The notes: a model not told the origin generated them from the sequence alone. Positions 1 through 51,060 are shown, counted from the stretch's first letter. The stretch: DNA of 64,000 nt from Plazaster borealis (GCA_021014325.1 CM037472.1:30218234-30282233), one strand, 5' to 3'. Numbers and translations: made by a program.

Positions 1-488
1 AGGCCAGTGAGTGGACCCTTAAAAAAAGAGCTGAAAGACTACATGATGTGAGAATGATCGTGGAACATCAAGTGAGCGCGCGTCACGCATTTACGCTGGT
101 CGAATTGGGGCACCCCATTGATCCAGTAACTAGGCTTATTTCACATTATTGTAGTTGTACATTACTGTTGCCAAGCATATATAAGGCCAAAAAGTGAAGA
201 AGAAAAAAAAAATGGAAAACAAACAAACAAAACAAACGGAAATAAAAAATCTACAAAAAAAGCGGATATCCGCTTTAAAGCGGAGATTTCACAGGCCTGT
301 TGTCAGTAACAGGAAAGACCTTAACCCCCTTTACAGACTTTGTTTTTCCATGATCACAGCCAGATGTGTAATCCTTCTTTTGGATCTTGAAAAGGCATGT
401 TTCACTTCTTGATAATGTTTGCGTGTGGCAACTAGAGAAAATCTTGTGGAATTTGTTACCACAACTTTTATAGTAGAGGTGAACTTAC
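1..488. other. Intron of EML, no exon seen
   Basis: Continuation of the intron downstream of exon 22. It has an A-rich run near 197-265 and no coding similarity on the minus strand. The short open frames here are not convincing. Confidence 0.7.
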
Positions 489-38522
<38,034 letters not shown>

Positions 38523-38550
38523 ATGATGGCGACCGAAAATGAGCTCCCCG
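38523..38550 (+). CDS. Exon 1 of the unrecognised plus-strand gene
   Basis: Twenty-eight coding bases, nine codons plus one base, ending at a consensus donor GTGAGT. It is supported by phase agreement with exon 2 and by the head-to-head position with EML, not by homology. Confidence 0.65.
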
Positions 38551-41500
38551 GTGAGTGGAAAAATTCACGACAAATGTCTGAAAAATAACCTTATGTAGAC
38601 ATTTCTGTAGACAAGTAAAATAGTTTATACGTAGAGGACTTAATTCTCTTCCTAATGGCTTCTTTTGAGCTTTGTTGTGTGCTCAAATTGATTGTTATAA
38701 GCAGATAAAACTATTTCTGCCATGTGTGGTGACGTTATCGCACAGCAGGGGTTGCCCATTATTCGGACAAAGCGTATTGGAAATGCATTGCAATGGCTGT
38801 TTGCGTTAAACTTTCAGCGATTTTTGTGTTGAAAAAGTTGTGAAATATGACTATAAGCATGGCATGGTTTTATGTAATTTCCCCTCATCTAACAGGTTGA
38901 CTTTTCAAGCAACTAATAAAACTAATTTTATAATAAATAAATCAAAATAAACTAAGTAGGAAAGTACAAATAAACTCACGAAAGGGAAGGTGGAAATTTT
39001 TTAGAATGATTGATACCTACTAGTCATAAAACCAATCAACAAGAACTCTCCCTACATGGACTATTTAATGTATTACAAATGTCTTTTTCTCTAGTCTAAC
39101 GTGAGGCTGTTTAATAAAAATTACAATATGGCCAATGACACTTGAAAGTTGATCATACTGTTTGTGTCATGTCAGTCACTGTCAGAAGATAGAAAGCTGA
39201 AGTTGGAAATTGTTCATTCTCATTATTTTTTGCAATTTTCAAATGCTTTCTTCATCACATCCTCTTCAAGACAATGGTACATTAAATGGCACTGACACAT
39301 TCTGCACTTGATGAACAGCACTTGTGAATTTGAGAATCCACATCAAATTATTGTTAATTAGTATTTGTGTTATTATTTTTGAGAAGATGTTTCAGATTTT
39401 GAGTATTTTTCATTGTTTTTTGCACATTTTTATAATAATATTTATGTAAATACCAAGTGAGGCCACAAGGAACATCCGTGCTGGTGTTGGTGAGGAACTA
39501 CCCATCAACTTCCATTATTGACCTACATGCTAGAACAAACAAATTTGTTCAAGATATGGTCAACTTCAAGATAAACAAATTTGTTGTGGAAATTGAATCA
39601 ACAAAAGGTGTGGAAGTGAAAAAAGTTTCACAGGAGGAATTGCTCTCTTTTGAGTAATAATGTCTTCCTTGTGAAATGTTCACTATGTAAATTCATATTG
39701 CTAAGTGTCTTATGTCTAGCGTAAAAAACTAACCTCAATTACTCCATAACTTGTGATGATTTTGTTTGTGACTTGTTTTTGTTACTTGTTTAAATGTTGC
39801 TTCTGCTTCAAACTAATTCCATTTTCATAATTTTTGAAAATGTTACTAACCCTAATCAGATCTTTGTACACTATCCATTCTTGTTTATGTTCATACAGGG
39901 TCTACATTGTAAGCCACATAAACAATCTCTGGACCTCCTTCAGTTTCCTTTGCCCTGCTTGGCGCCTCATGCACGAAAACTTGTGTATTTATTTTGAAAT
40001 TGTAAGTTTTGAAATATGTATACGCAAACAATATATCCAATCATAAGTTAGTAGGTCTCAAGTATGCATCAGCTTTTTGAATGGGTAGTGCTAGTTTGCA
40101 TTTGTCAGCTTAGTTTATATCAATATATAATCTGTCATGTTTTTAATACGGTGAACTCGGACTTGGCAAGCGAACACACAAAAAGTAAGGTTTATTTTGA
40201 GGATATTGTAGGTACGTCCAGTGATTGACCCTTTTAGTATTTGGCTTCTATGCTGTGGACCCTGGCCTGTCGCTTGTCAGGTGTATTACTTGGACAGTAC
40301 TTCCAAAATCATCCTACACCAGGCCTGGAATTCTGAGAGGGCAAGGCCATTTTCATTTTGCAAAGGGCACTTCCATTGGAAAATCTTAAACTGGAAACCT
40401 TTGAAGGGGCATCAAGGCCAAGACCAGGGGCAACAGAGGCCTGGCCTCCGTGTAATTCCAGGCCTGCTACACCAATCAAAATTGAACAGTTACTTCTGTT
40501 TAAGTCTGTTAAACTGAGGTGTAAAACTGAATACTTTGCAGTGGGTCAGGCTTACTATTATAACGGAAGTTCAAAACTAAGGGTTTTAAGCTTCCATATT
40601 GTTATGACTTTTTTAGAGAAGAAATCCTACAGTAGTTACTAACACGCAGGCGTTAAGGTTGAGATGGTTTGATGGAGGGAAAAGAAACATTTTAGTGGAA
40701 AGATTGTCATAGACTGTTGACTTTTTCCCATACGAGCAGTAGTATATCATCAAAAAGAAAACTAATTGTACTCAATGTTGTTGTTTTTTACTTCATTGGC
40801 AGGTCAAGGCATTCCAAGAATAGTATTTCCAATCAGGGGATTCTCATCTTCAGGATCAACTACTATGGCTAATATGGCTTCTACAGTAAACATGTCAGGC
40901 AGCCAGCTACACCAGTCGAATGCGTCTATCGCACAACCAGTTCCGTCTTACTCTGGACCAGTTAGCTCTCCCGGGCCATACGGTGACCACCATGCTGTAC
41001 CTGGCATGTCATCCCAGCATCCCAGAACAGCACCACTCGGACCATTTACGGCCACTGTTATGTCACAGACCCATCCTTATACATGTATATCTGGGATGTA
41101 TGGCAATCCTCATCAGCCCAACGTATCTCCATTTCAACATCCTGATATACCATCATCAAAGCCTGCAACGAGTTCATCTCAGCAAATTGTAACTCTATCC
41201 CAGGCAAACACAACTCCCACTCAGCAATTGCCAGTTACCAGTTCGATGCTGCCTAACACATCCTTGCCAGTTAACAATACCCATCAGTGCTCCAACACCA
41301 GTACGGTTACCAGTAGCCGTGGAGGTCCCAGTAGTCATGACGGTACAGGTGGCATCCACGCCATTACTACATGTAGTACACTACCTATTACTGATGCTAG
41401 CCCAAGTTCAAGCACCCCTTCTGTGACCAACAGCTTACCATTTTCCATTGCTCAGGCTGTTTCAAGCGCTTCAGCAATTCCCAGTTCACCATCAGTGAAA

Positions 41501-42409
41501 TCAAAATCAAAATCTCCTCTGTCATCTCTGCCTTCTTCCTCATTGCCATCCTTGGATGAGTTCACTGTTTCAAAGCCCATTAATGAAAGACAAAATTTCA
41601 CAAACGAAGTCGCCAGACGGCTCTTTGAAGACGAGTTTAAAAAATTCAGTGGTATTACTGAGTTCAAGGCTTATGTCACAGAACAGCAGAGGTGGCGCTG
41701 GGAAACTCACAACAACGTGACAACACTTGAAACACGCGTAAAGAATTTGATGTTCAATCCCAACAGTGGTGTGGCCCAAAATGTCACCAGGTACAAGACA
41801 ATTCCAACGAATGCAAAGAGTGAAGATGTAAAAAGGTGTGAGGCTACAGTAAAAGCCATGGATGCAATGGCCAGCAGAGTTGGAGCATCAAGAACAGAGA
41901 TCTTGCACAGAAAGGGAAATCTTCTGTCCAGGAACATGAATGTGGAACCGTGTCACAATGAGTTCAAATTTCTTGAGCAGTGCTTTTCTCGAGTTGACTA
42001 TATGTACACGGACCTTGTCACTGCGAGGGCCTGCATGAACCAGACTCTGGCTCATCTGAGACAGAACTTTACTCAAGAGTCGGCTGCGGCGGCCGAAGTT
42101 CGGAGGCTGAAGCGTCGCCGGAAGGAAAACCTACGCAAGAAACGGAAAAGAAAGGAACAGACTCTGGAGAAGAGAGCCTGTGAGATACTCCTAAAGATCA
42201 CCCAGACAGGGGTCCTGGAGAGGGTATGGAGTAACCCTGACGGGCAAAGGGTGGCTGCCAATGAACTCTTACACAACCAACTGGATGCACTTAAATCAGT
42301 CAACGACGTGGAGGCTCTGAAGTTGATTATTTCTAGGGGGTACCTGGACCCTACGGCTGTGGAAGTTGTGTCTAGGAAAATGGTCCTCCTCCAGAATGGT
42401 GTCAAATAA
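38523..42409 (+). CDS. Unrecognised probable nuclear protein, two exons, 544 aa
   Basis: I do not recognise this protein. Exon 1 (38,523-38,550) encodes MMATENELP plus one base and ends in G|GTGAGT. The second ATG has the stronger context (A at -3, G at +4). Exon 2 (40,803-42,409) follows AG after a T-rich tract and continues in the correct phase (G|GT). Residues to about 255 are rich in Ser, Thr, Pro and Gln with little predicted order. From about 260 the composition becomes mixed and charged: RRLFEDEFKKFSG, QQRWRWETHNNV (near 305), an acid/base-alternating stretch with several Cys (RACMNQTLAH), then RRLKRRRKENLRKKRKRKEQ near 443-462, a strong candidate nuclear localisation signal in a predicted helix. 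The C-terminus LKLIISRGYLDPTAVEVVSR looks like a small helical end. A chromatin or RNA-linked role is possible but unproven. The opposite-strand open frames inside exon 2 are shadows. Confidence 0.8.
39458..39657 (+). CDS. Possible alternative terminal exon of the plus-strand gene
   Basis: If exon 1 is spliced to the AG at 39,456-39,457 the phase is again correct (G|TG) and 66 codons follow: VRPQGTSVLVLVRNYPSTSI, then KFVQDMVNFKINKFVVEIES and a stop after EELLSFE. The product would be 75 residues. The composition looks protein-like, but there is no recognised relative. The acceptor has a T-rich tract interrupted by purines. It could equally be a chance open frame. Confidence 0.25.
40319..40474. 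mobile_element. Small inverted-repeat element (CAGGCCTGGAATT ends)
   Basis: CCAGGCCTGGAATTCTGAG at the left and TGTAATTCCAGGCCTG at the right are inverted ends. The interior is the AGGGCAAGGCCATTTTCATT repeat seen elsewhere. It lies in the intron of the plus-strand gene. Confidence 0.75.
40803..42409 (+). CDS. Exon 2 of the unrecognised plus-strand gene
   Basis: A 1.6-kb uninterrupted coding exon after a T-rich tract and AG at 40,801-40,802, ending in TAA. The reading frame is open for 534 codons, far beyond chance at this base composition, so it is coding. A poly(A) signal follows at 42,631. Confidence 0.88.
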
Positions 42410-42630
42410 CCACTGACCCATCGGGAGAGAGAGTGATCAACAAATTTCTCATTTAGAAGAAAAAACAAAATGAATCATTGTCTCTGTGTGGCACTTAAAA
42501 AAGTCTTGTGTATTTTGTAAATTGAAGGTCTGTATACTCCACTCAGTTGAATGCATAGCTGTATACACTTTAGATGAGTTTGGTAAATGAGTTAGTTGCT
42601 TTATATTTAACTTTGAATGTTTGTAACGTA

Positions 42631-42636
42631 AATAAA
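42631..42636 (+). terminator. Poly(A) signal AATAAA of the plus-strand gene
   Basis: Canonical AATAAA 222 bp past the stop codon, followed by a T-rich stretch. It gives a 3' untranslated region of about 240 bases. Confidence 0.65.
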
Positions 42637-42649
42637 TAGTATCCAGTCA

Positions 42650-45155
42650 GATCGTTATTCTGTAGGTTTTTTTTTTAAGTATTAAATTAATGAAGAGGAG
42701 GCCTGGAAATATGGCTTTGAAGGGGCAAGGTAAAAATAAATGCTCAAATTTCATTTCCAGTAGACAATTTTAATGTCTATGGGAAGACTTCAAAGTGTAC
42801 AAGCTCAGTACAATAAAACTATTTTCTCCACGAAAGTGGCATTTATTTAAGTTTTTTAGTTGGCACTGTATACATTTACAATTATTGTTAACATCATTTG
42901 AAGCTACACTTTGGGGTTTAGAGAACTGTCCCGAGTCCACTCTCAGAAGCTACACAGGAAGTTTGGTTGTCTCAAGCCAGTTGATAGGATCGGTGTCATA
43001 GTTGATCAAGTCTACATAGCCATTTGGACATGGAAGATCTAACGTGAGGTAATGAGGTGGCCAATAGTTTGAGGAGCATGGCATTGGCACTAATCTGATG
43101 GCTAGACTCTAGTAATCTTTAGGAATAGGCAGTTTTTTGTCCAAGCCAGAGTGTAGGCCGTTCAGACACTCCCAGGCTTTCCAACGCATCGCAGCATGGA
43201 CTGATCATTGTTATGAGTGCGTAAAAAACTTGAGGATAAACCATCCACCTTTGCTGACCAAGGTTCTACTGATATGTGTGCAAGTTTTGGGCGCAACAAA
43301 AATTGATTGCTGCTTGCTATGAAAGGGAAAGCCTAGGTTTTGCCATGTTGAGTTTGTTATTTGTAACGGCTTTCTTATCGAAGAAAAAAAAAAAGGATGA
43401 GAAGAATGTGTTGAAATTTTTTCTTTTTACTCTTGCCATGTCGGAGGTTTGAATTGAAATCAGTTTACATTGTTTGCAAATCTTTGTGAATGAAAGTATC
43501 CAAACTGTGGTAGTATTAAGAGATATTTACTGATTGAAATTGATTGTTGATTAAAAAAAAAATTGAAGATGATGTAAGTTTTTTGTATTCATTATAATGT
43601 GGAATGGACCACTCAAAAATGACAAAGTAAGTTGATTTCAAAAAGATGAACTAATGCACTTTGACCAAAAAGTTTGATGACTTTTCAAATACGTTTTGTT
43701 TAATGCTGAGGTTGGTCAAGTTTTACAGAGTTGTCCAAAATGTTTAAAGGTTCTAAGCCGAAGTTGACAATGATTTGAAAATGTCATCAAAGAGAAATGA
43801 GGACAAGTTGTGTCATCAATGGTTTGTCATTTGGTTTATATCTAGAATTCCACCGCTATTTATATTTATTATAAATTTTTTCACAATTTGTATTTAATTG
43901 CAGACTTTAAATTAGATGTTTATGCAGAGGGAAATGAAATATTTCCTGATTATCGAGCATCACGGAATTGAAAAAGGACCAAGGGCCTTGAAAGGTAAAA
44001 ATTGTTGGTTCTCCAGGAACGGGCATCAATTATTATTTCAATTAAAAAAAGTGATGCATTCCTGTAATTTATTATACAATTCAGTGAGTCAAATCTTGAA
44101 CTGCTTCTTACGCAGATCCATGCGAAAAGCTTAAACCTACAAGTGCCTCCTAATATTGGGTGCACATACAATTATTATTCAAAGCTAATTATTTATCAAG
44201 CTACATGTAGCTCTAGAGCAGGTCAAAGGTTAAATTTTGGTTGAAGAATTGTGACATGATAATGCCTTTAACCCCAATTCCTTTGCTAGAGACCCTCCCA
44301 AACCTTACAAAAAAAAACTTTGGAAATTTGAACCCAACTGACCAAGTGTTCGGTTTTACACATGATGCAATTTTCCTGGGAAACAGAAACACTCGGTACA
44401 CAACCCCCGGGGTTATTAAGCTTAGCTTATACCCAAGCAAGGGTAGCTGTTTCCTAGGAAATTGCCATTTGCCAGGGCTACCAATTTAAGTGTGAAAAGG
44501 TAAACCATGTGTTCCCTCCGACTTTCCCAGGGAAATTTTGGTAGTGTGACAAAACACCAAGATGTTGGACTTGGACAAGATTGGTATGCTGGTGGTTCCA
44601 ATTATAATGGACTGTTAATTGGGTCTGCAGTGCCATATCTTACAAAGTCACACGACTTCTTGGATATGATTTTGGAGGATATGGGGCCATTAGGGTTAAG
44701 GTGATGTAATGTAAGTATGTATGAAAAGTGTGATTACATTTTTAGTTAGAAGTTTGTAGTATGAAATGAAGTGTAAAACACAGTAATGTAAATAATTTAA
44801 ATATTGAGCACTATGTCAGTTTTAGGATATTTGATTTGGCTTTATATAAACACCATTTCCTAAGGATTTAAACATGTTGAAATATTAGATGATAATGTAA
44901 AGTGTTGACATTAATGCTGTATTTTGTATTTTATTTCTTGACAAAATCGACAAGTTAAGGTTGTGCTTTTGAGTAAGCAAAATGTATTCCATATTTTTGA
45001 AATTTCTCTACCACTGCTGTCATTCTCCACAAATTGAGAAATTGGTTTATGGATCAGAAATGCATCATAAATTGAAAACTTATTAAGTAATAAACCACAA
45101 GGGAAACTGACTGGGTAAATTTAAAATAATGTGGCGTTGAACAAAGACAAATTTA
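42650..45155. other. Intergenic, no gene supported
   Basis: A GGGCAAGG-group fragment at 42,700-42,790; otherwise AT-rich sequence with scattered short open frames on both strands that lack codon bias or family resemblance. Confidence 0.5.
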
Positions 45156-45365
45156 CTAGAGCGGGATTTGAACCAACGACCTCCGGATTAATGTGCCGGC
45201 GCTCTACCAACTGAGCTATATAGCCCTATGTTGGCAGTCTCCGTATTTTGTCAATATCTTTGTTCGGGGTTGCCAGTCAGAAGCCATACAACTGTTAGCT
45301 GCCGTTTTGCCAGGGATCACACACAAGTTTACGATACAACCTGGGAAGCGGCAGCCAGGTGATGC
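45156..45365 (-). repeat. SINE-C copy, most complete
   Basis: Minus strand: leader CTGGCTGCCGCTTCCCAGGT to CCAACATAGGGC (45,227-45,361), then a tRNA-like module with TATAGCTCAGTTGGTAGAGC and GTTGGTTCAAATCCCGC. The acceptor-stem ends do not pair well, so it is not a functional tRNA gene. Confidence 0.82.
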
Positions 45366-48300
45366 AATTTTGAAAACTTGATAGAAGATATTGGTCTGCT
45401 CAAGACAGTAACAAAATGGAAGTAGTGATGGCAGATGCACATGTATAAAATTAATCTTAAAGAAAGTCCCCTAATAAATTCACACCAAGTGTTTGTTAGA
45501 GTTCTGCTGAAAGTACAAAAACACAATAAAATAATAATAATAATCTGAAACAAGGATCCATTTCATGGGTTTTGTAACAGTTTTCCCAGTAATTCCAATC
45601 GGTTTTTTTTGTTTTTTGTGTCACAAACTAGTTACTAATCAACAGAAAAGCTCTCAAAAAACACTGGATTGAAATTGCTAATATAATGATATTATAACTT
45701 TTGTTTTAATTGTTTAGGCTGTTTTATGTTCCCTTTGATACATTTTTTCCCACCTGAAGATTGCTGTGCGGTGCACATATTTTAATTTTGAGTTGATATG
45801 ATAAAAACTAATGGTGCTACAGATGGCCTCAATTTCAGGAGCTTGTTTCAATTCTAGCCCCCCGTAGTGTGATTTTGTTCAATGTAGTTTTAACCTATTG
45901 TCCATAGTATGAGTGTTGTATTGTACAATCATGAACAAATTTTGTACAGATTTTCACAAGATAATATTGATGTTTCAGGAATATGTCTCTTTTTGTTCTG
46001 CAGACGAGTCAATTCTTAAGTTTTATCATATAGAAAATTATATTAAGAGGTTTTCATCTTTATGGCCACTCTAACATTGTAATTACACCTTATTGGAAAA
46101 AACAAAAATGTAGCTTTAGCAAACTCCTTACCAACCAAAATGACATATTAATGCAACATTTTTGAATGGCCTGATGTTATGACCATAGCAGAGTTTTTCT
46201 CAAAGGCTGCATTTGAAAGACTCTGCTACAGTGGAAACACCATTCCATTTACAAGTTTTGCATTCACCTATTTTGATGACAATTCATTTAGTATGTGGGC
46301 TTGCATTGACCACCATATATCAAATTATGGATGCATATGAGCATGAGGGCATTGTCACAGAATATAATCATGAGGTGAAATCTGGACTATTCCAAGTCAA
46401 GAGGCAAAGCCAAGTTGAATGGAAAAGCCAGATTTCATCGAGTGATTATATTCTGCTTCAATGCACTATCAAAATGCATTCAATATTTATTTTATATAAC
46501 TTTCACATAGATCCTTGTCATTTTAAATGTTTTCACAATAAACACAAAACGGGCACAGAAATTCGTCCGACCCGCACTGTGAAAGTTTTTTAAAAGTATC
46601 CCTTCTAAACAATGTGGACAACTCCATGAAGACACCAACCTTGTCCACCATGACACAATCATTCCTCATTTGGACAACAGGAATGATAATTTTTAGGAAG
46701 GACGCTGTGAAACGTCAAAAAAATTATCCATATTGGATGGGCGCCTGTCCAATATTAAATTTGGAATGTCACGGAAGTAAATAATGGATGACATGTGACG
46801 CATGTTCCACCAATCAAATTACAAGGATCTGTGTGCGATTTTGAAAAAGTAAATTGAAAACAAAAGTTCATCGTCAACCGGATGTCATGATAATCTCTAC
46901 CAGTATGAGCTTTAAAAGCAAGGACGAACTGGTTCAAACTTTTTCCCAAGCCTTGTAAACAATGAAGATATCAAAGGTTCAGTTTGTTAAATCATTCAAC
47001 ACAGTTGTAAATTTATGATTTAGGTCTGTTTATGTTGATTTTACTGTCAACAGGTAAACATTACCATTAAGGTTGACTGAGTTGTGAGGAAATATTCTGA
47101 AAAAATTCAAGTTTTAACGCGGCAACAAGAACATTTGTTCCCCACCATTGTTGTCATGTTCAGAAAACATCGAGGCACCGGTGTCTAGTTCTAAGAGTTT
47201 GTGTCAAAGATGAATGTAATTACAACAATTTATAGGGGCTCTTGGAAAATGCCGTGCAACAATTGGGCATACTTGAACAATAAAGTGCATAATTTTGTTT
47301 CCTTAAGAAGTATCTTAAAGCAGATACTGAAGGTTCCCTAAAATATTTGAAGAAGTGAGAGACTTGCATAATCCATTACCAACTAACTAAGTCTTAAAAA
47401 GACATTTCAAATACTGTTCAAAGGTATTATACAGGATTGGTATAAGGATAAAAAACATCGTTAATTTAAGTCTGTAAGCTTACTGATTATGAAGTTCATA
47501 CTGAAACAATTTTTTTATGAGAACTATTTCCCTCTGAAATGAAGTCATATTCGAGAAAAACTGTATCTAAAACCTATAAAAATAAAAGCTGATTTTGGTT
47601 GTAAGCAACCAAAGTTAAGGACAATGTGTTTACATTCTGAAATTTGTGCATGGTTTTTCACTGTTTTCTCTCGACTCACAAAATGGATTAAACACAAATT
47701 TTCACAGGTTTGTTATTTCATGTATTGGTTGATCACACAAAACATGAACACTGTCTGCGACTATTTTGTCAGCTCCACCAATCCTGTAAAATACCTTTAA
47801 ATTAATTTCTACATAAATAAAAACGGGGGAAAGGAGAAACAAAAAAACTGGTGTCTGCCTCTTTGGGTAAGAAGTGATGAAATGAAAGGTTTGTACATCC
47901 ACTAAATCATTCCAAATGACTTTGCGTATAGTTCACTTGAAATCTCTCTCATGAACATCGCCATTAATCCAACACTACATGTTAGTGTTTTTCCTTCAGC
48001 AAGATATACAGAAACACACCAAACTTGAGTGCTCACTAGCTTTGACTCAATAACAAACTTGTCGTAAATTTTGTCTTTGGATACCTGGATTGTCCCGTGC
48101 GAGCCCTTGTTGTGAATGATATATTCTTTTATACATAAACATTGTATAGTGTATTCGTCTATTTGAAATTTAATCATGTACTTATAGATTTATTCTTTAC
48201 AAGCCTTAGTTGAAAAGTATGCAATTATTTTCTTTTCTTTTTTTCCTTTTTCCCAATGCAACAGGTTCAATAGGATGAGTTTGAACGATTAAATGTGGTT

Positions 48301-48600
48301 CCAACGCAGCCTTGGAACAACTCGATGAGAACCAAACATAGCTTCCTCTCTTTTGATTTTAGTATTGTTCAAATGCCATTTACATAGGGATGGTGTGCTT
48401 CCTTCTTACAAAAATAATTTTGGTACAAACTTTTTTTTTTCTTCTTTTTATTCAGAATAGGATAAATGTATAGGTTAAAAAATTTACATTACACTGGTTA
48501 ACAGTCCAAAAACACTAATGGCGCTTAAAACTTTCATCAACACATTGATTTTTTTAACAAAGGCCCATTAACACCATGTTTTGAAAGTCTCATTGTGCCA
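45366..48600. other. Intergenic, no gene supported
   Basis: A segment around 46,788-46,835 matches 25,620-25,680. Open frames here look random in composition and lack start context and splice support. Confidence 0.45.
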
Positions 48601-49012
48601 CAATAGACTGTGCAAGTCTTGCGAGAAAAAAACTTGAACAAAGACTATATTTTTCTATGAAATCAAATCTTCTTGTTGAATTATATTTATACAAAATTCT
48701 TGAAAATAAAAAATACCCATAGCGAGTTGTTACAAATAAATTTTCAATTTTTGTAAAATACAAATAATTTGTTAAAATTAACATTGAAAGAAAATTAAAA
48801 CTTGGGACGAGGATACTTATTGTTAGAAACCCTATTTGCCAATCATGCCCGAATGTGTGTGTCTATTACATAGGTTTAATGACGACATGACAGTCAGTTG
48901 GGCAAAATTCTTAATTTTTTACAAGTAACCGGAAACTGAGGTCAAGTCTTATTCTCAGGTTTTCTTGGTTATTTTGTTGACTTTATTTTACGCGAGACTT
49001 GCACAGTCTATT
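48601..49012. mobile_element. TAGACTGTGCAAGTCT inverted-repeat element, copy 2
   Basis: AATAGACTGTGCAAGTCTTGCG at the left, CGCGAGACTTGCACAGTCTATT at the right. Shares the interior AACCGGAAACTGAGGTCAAG with copy 1 and is shorter by about 300 bp. Confidence 0.85.
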
Positions 49013-49222
49013 TGCAGCCAAATCATGCCAGGAGCACAAAGGCAAACCCATTCTCTCTCACAAAATTTGTATTGGGTTCTTTCACATAAAACGTTTGGCT
49101 TAGGGTCTCGTCAAAAAGACAAAGGAGTCAGATGTCTTAATTAAGGACACAGCTGTCATGATTGGGATTCATACTCCGACAACACTAGGTCTTGGGTGTA
49201 CAAGACCACTTCGCTATGCCTC
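49013..49222 (-). repeat. SINE-A copy, decayed
   Basis: TGCAGCCAAATCATGCCAGGA, TTAATTAAGGACACAGCTGT and ATTGGGATTCATAC follow SINE-A order with many changes. It is bracketed by two inverted-repeat elements. Confidence 0.6.
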
Positions 49223-49610
49223 TTAAAGGGATTGTATACGTTTGGTAATTGGAACCCACTGTTTGCTTCAATCCTATATAGTTGTAGATATTTACCATAA
49301 AACTAACCTGTGAAAGTTTCATTTCAAAAGGTGGTAGCGTTTTTGAGATATTGCCGAAAATCTGGAGCGATAATGTCCACGCAGGAAGAATAATCTGCAA
49401 TTGGAATACACAATCTGAGAAACAATACTGTCTGTAACGATTCTCAGATTCAAATTTTTGGGAATAAAAAGTGATATATTTTTCCATAATCGCAATACTT
49501 CAAAGTGAAAAGTTTCTCAAAATGCATTATACTATCCAAAAATGCTGTACTTCTTACCAAGTTTTTATTGCCATTAATTTTCAGAGTCACTACCAAACGT
49601 ATACAGGCTA
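49223..49610. mobile_element. TTAA-bounded element family M2, copy b
   Basis: CTTAAAGGGATTGTATACGTTTGG and ACCAAACGTATACAGGCT ends; the interior is the reverse complement of copy a, with AATCTGAGAATCG and GGTAGCGTTTTTGAGATATT. Confidence 0.78.
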
Positions 49611-50437
49611 AGCATCCAATTATTTGACAACTTTTATACATTAAGTGCAACTGACTAAGTTATTTGTTCATTCACTACCGTGATGACTTGACGAATTGAG
49701 CCTATCTGTCTCTATCAAGCATAGTGTTCGAGAGATGGATGATTTCAAGGTCATGTTATACAAAATAAAAAAACACTATCAAGATATTGAGTTTCAGATA
49801 CATGTACATGTTTTATTTGTACAACATTATTACATGTATACATATAAATTGGAAATGCCTTCAAAAAACCCTGAACGATTACAGAGCTTGGTACATCTTC
49901 CCACTCTGGTTATTTTGCTTTGTTGACCATATCAGTCCAAACAAAAACAACTGTTTGTTTATTTAAAACACTACAATGAGTCAGGCCACTAAATAGATGT
50001 CACTCAAGATTAAAGTCCGTTATCCAATCCATGCAGAATTACAACGACAGGACATCTATCCTCCTGTCAACCATCTTTGTCTTAATTCCTATGATTCCAA
50101 ATTATGATGAAAGGGCACCAGACTATTTTAACCCTCCAGCCTCAGTTTGGTTACATTGGTTTGAATGGAAGAAAAACACCAGATGGCTGCACATGATATG
50201 GACTCATCCACCTTCGGTGATCGCTTATGGGTTATACTCATCATTGTTGTTAATGACGAGTGATGAGTGTAACCTTTGCTTTCTCAATGGACCCCTTGGT
50301 GGAACTGAGGTGATCATGCAAGAGTCTCATTCATCAACCTCAAACTCTGGCTGCTCAGTCAAAATTGGAGGTTTCATTCTTGACCAAGATGATCATAGAG
50401 CTAAAAATGAAGACACTTAATTCACTTAAGTTGTTAT

Positions 50438-50715
50438 GCTCGAGCGTTCACACGCACTGGACTCTGGTGTTTCTGATCAGCAGAGTGTGGGTTCGGGTCT
50501 TGGTCTTGACACTTGTGTCCTTAAGCAAGACACTCAACCATTATTGCTTCGTCCTTAGGATGGGACGTAAAGCCATAGCTCCCGCGTACTGTGTAATGCA
50601 CATAAAAGAACCCACTCATCGCGAAGAGAAGGGGTTTGACCCAGTGTTTCTGGCAGTGGCTGCTGAATGCGCCGCAGCACCTTGTAAACAATAAGAAGGT
50701 GCTACATAAATGGGT
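50438..50715 (+). repeat. SINE-A copy, plus strand
   Basis: GATCAGCAGAGTGTGGGTTC, TGTCCTTAAGCAAGACACTC, GTAATGCACATAAAAGAACC and CACCTTGTAAACAATAAGAAGGTGC in SINE-A order. The A box is eroded. Confidence 0.8.
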
Positions 50716-50879
50716 GTCATAATTCAAAACAAAGCTTTGCTTATCCTGTTGAAAAGAAGAAAAAAAATGAGCGCTTTAATATGCCTCCAAGGGGTGTGAT
50801 ACAGTGTTATATATTATTATTAAGTTGCTTCTTTTCCAGCCAGACTTTAAAGGATATCTGTGAAGCAGGAGGTGTCTTC

Positions 50880-51060
50880 TTTAAAACCCTTGGGCTTTTT
50901 TGCCTACAGGTGACCTCGATCCCCTTATCTCTTCCTCTCCCATGTCACTCAACACCAAATTGTTTGGACTCGGATAAGATTGCAAATGCCTGACCCACTG
51001 ATAAGCAATTGTTATTTGGCCCAACAGCCCTCAGTCCTTTTGAATCCTTCATTTCGGCAA
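50880..51060. repeat. Dispersed repeat shared with EML intron 14
   Basis: Reverse complement of 14,250-14,440 (CAGGTGACCTCGATCCCC, CACCAAATTGTTTGGACT, GCCCTCAGTCC). It ends about 140 bp from the RRP36 stop codon and may be part of its 3' untranslated region. Confidence 0.55.

Noticed and set aside
41452..42468. Several minus-strand frames under the large plus-strand exon
   Set aside because: Antisense shadows of the 544-residue gene, with no splice support.
45156..45226. tRNA gene
   Set aside because: A and B boxes are present but the acceptor stem does not pair and the module is attached to a repeated leader; it is SINE-C.
46213..46593. 126-codon plus-strand frame in the intergenic region
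   Set aside because: No family resemblance, ordinary AT-rich composition and no splice or poly(A) context.
50031..50420. 129-codon plus-strand frame
   Set aside because: No recognisable domain and it runs up to a SINE-A copy; likely chance.
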